Shown here in pieces: positions 56,985 through 57,092 of a stretch of DNA of 57,092 nucleotides. The DNA lies in contig NZ_JAERSD010000027.1 in the NCBI RefSeq assembly GCF_017912555.1, forward strand, positions 1 to 57,092, given 5' to 3'. A program made the position numbers and the translations under genes. Under the pieces are notes generated by a model. It was not told the DNA's origin. It did not search any database and saw only the letters and a list, made by a program, of their open reading frames with translations. Position 1 is the first letter of the stretch, and each line of letters opens with the position of its first letter. Source of the DNA: Bacillus sp. REN3 (GTDB lineage: Bacteria > Bacillota > Bacilli > Bacillales > Cytobacillaceae).

Positions 56985-57092
<108 letters not shown>

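Overview
This window is a reverse-oriented block of conserved Bacillaceae core genome. It runs from the alpha/spc/S10 ribosomal-protein superoperon at low coordinates back to the 3' end of an rRNA operon at the right edge. Every functional gene except the first (a phage- or ICE-type integrase at the left edge) is on the minus strand. Gene order follows the Bacillus subtilis origin-proximal region almost gene for gene. Protein sequences are Bacillus-like, zinc-type S14/L33/L36 paralogues are used, start codons often are TTG or GTG with strong GGAGG Shine-Dalgarno sites, and firmicute control elements are present (Cys T-box, L10 and L13 leaders, CtsR operator). I infer a Bacillus-related soil or marine genus such as Mesobacillus or Cytobacillus; the species is not determined.

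Layout in minus-strand transcription order, right to left: partial 5S rRNA with rRNA terminator (57092-56946); a roughly 500 bp spacer with a degenerate tandem repeat; ctsR-mcsA-mcsB-clpC, then radA-disA; yacL-ispD-ispF; gltX; Cys T-box, cysE-cysS-mrnC-rlmB-rae1-sigH; rpmG-secE; nusG; rplK, rplA; rplJ-rplL; rsmC; rpoB-rpoC; rplGB-rpsL-rpsG-fusA-tuf; a 1.2 kb non-coding gap; S10/spc/alpha genes rpsJ to rplQ, including secY, adk, map and infA; ecfA1-ecfA2-ecfT-truA; rplM-rpsI; and finally a convergent tyrosine integrase whose native N-terminus appears lost.

Most genes supply translation and transcription machinery: ribosomal proteins, EF-Tu/EF-G, IF-1, RNA polymerase alpha/beta/beta', NusG and Sec translocon parts. 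Around them lie proteostasis control (CtsR/McsA/McsB/ClpC), DNA integrity signalling (RadA, DisA), isoprenoid (IspD/IspF) and cysteine (CysE/CysS) functions, RNA maturation (TruA, RlmB, MrnC, Rae1, RsmC), an ECF vitamin transporter energising module, and SigH.

I found no new defence or biosynthetic system. The less ordinary content is intergenic: (1) a family of GC-rich intergenic repeats, five copies in one orientation, several splitting gene pairs that are contiguous in B. subtilis (secE/nusG, rplK/rplA, clpC/radA) next to terminator-like hairpins; (2) a second repeat type inside the cysE leader; (3) a degenerate tandem array between 5S and ctsR; (4) paired L1-like motifs before rplK and rplA; (5) loss of the usual KOW gene between map and infA; and (6) the N-terminally altered integrase next to rpsI. 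Coordinates and repeats were read by eye; no database search or folding was run.
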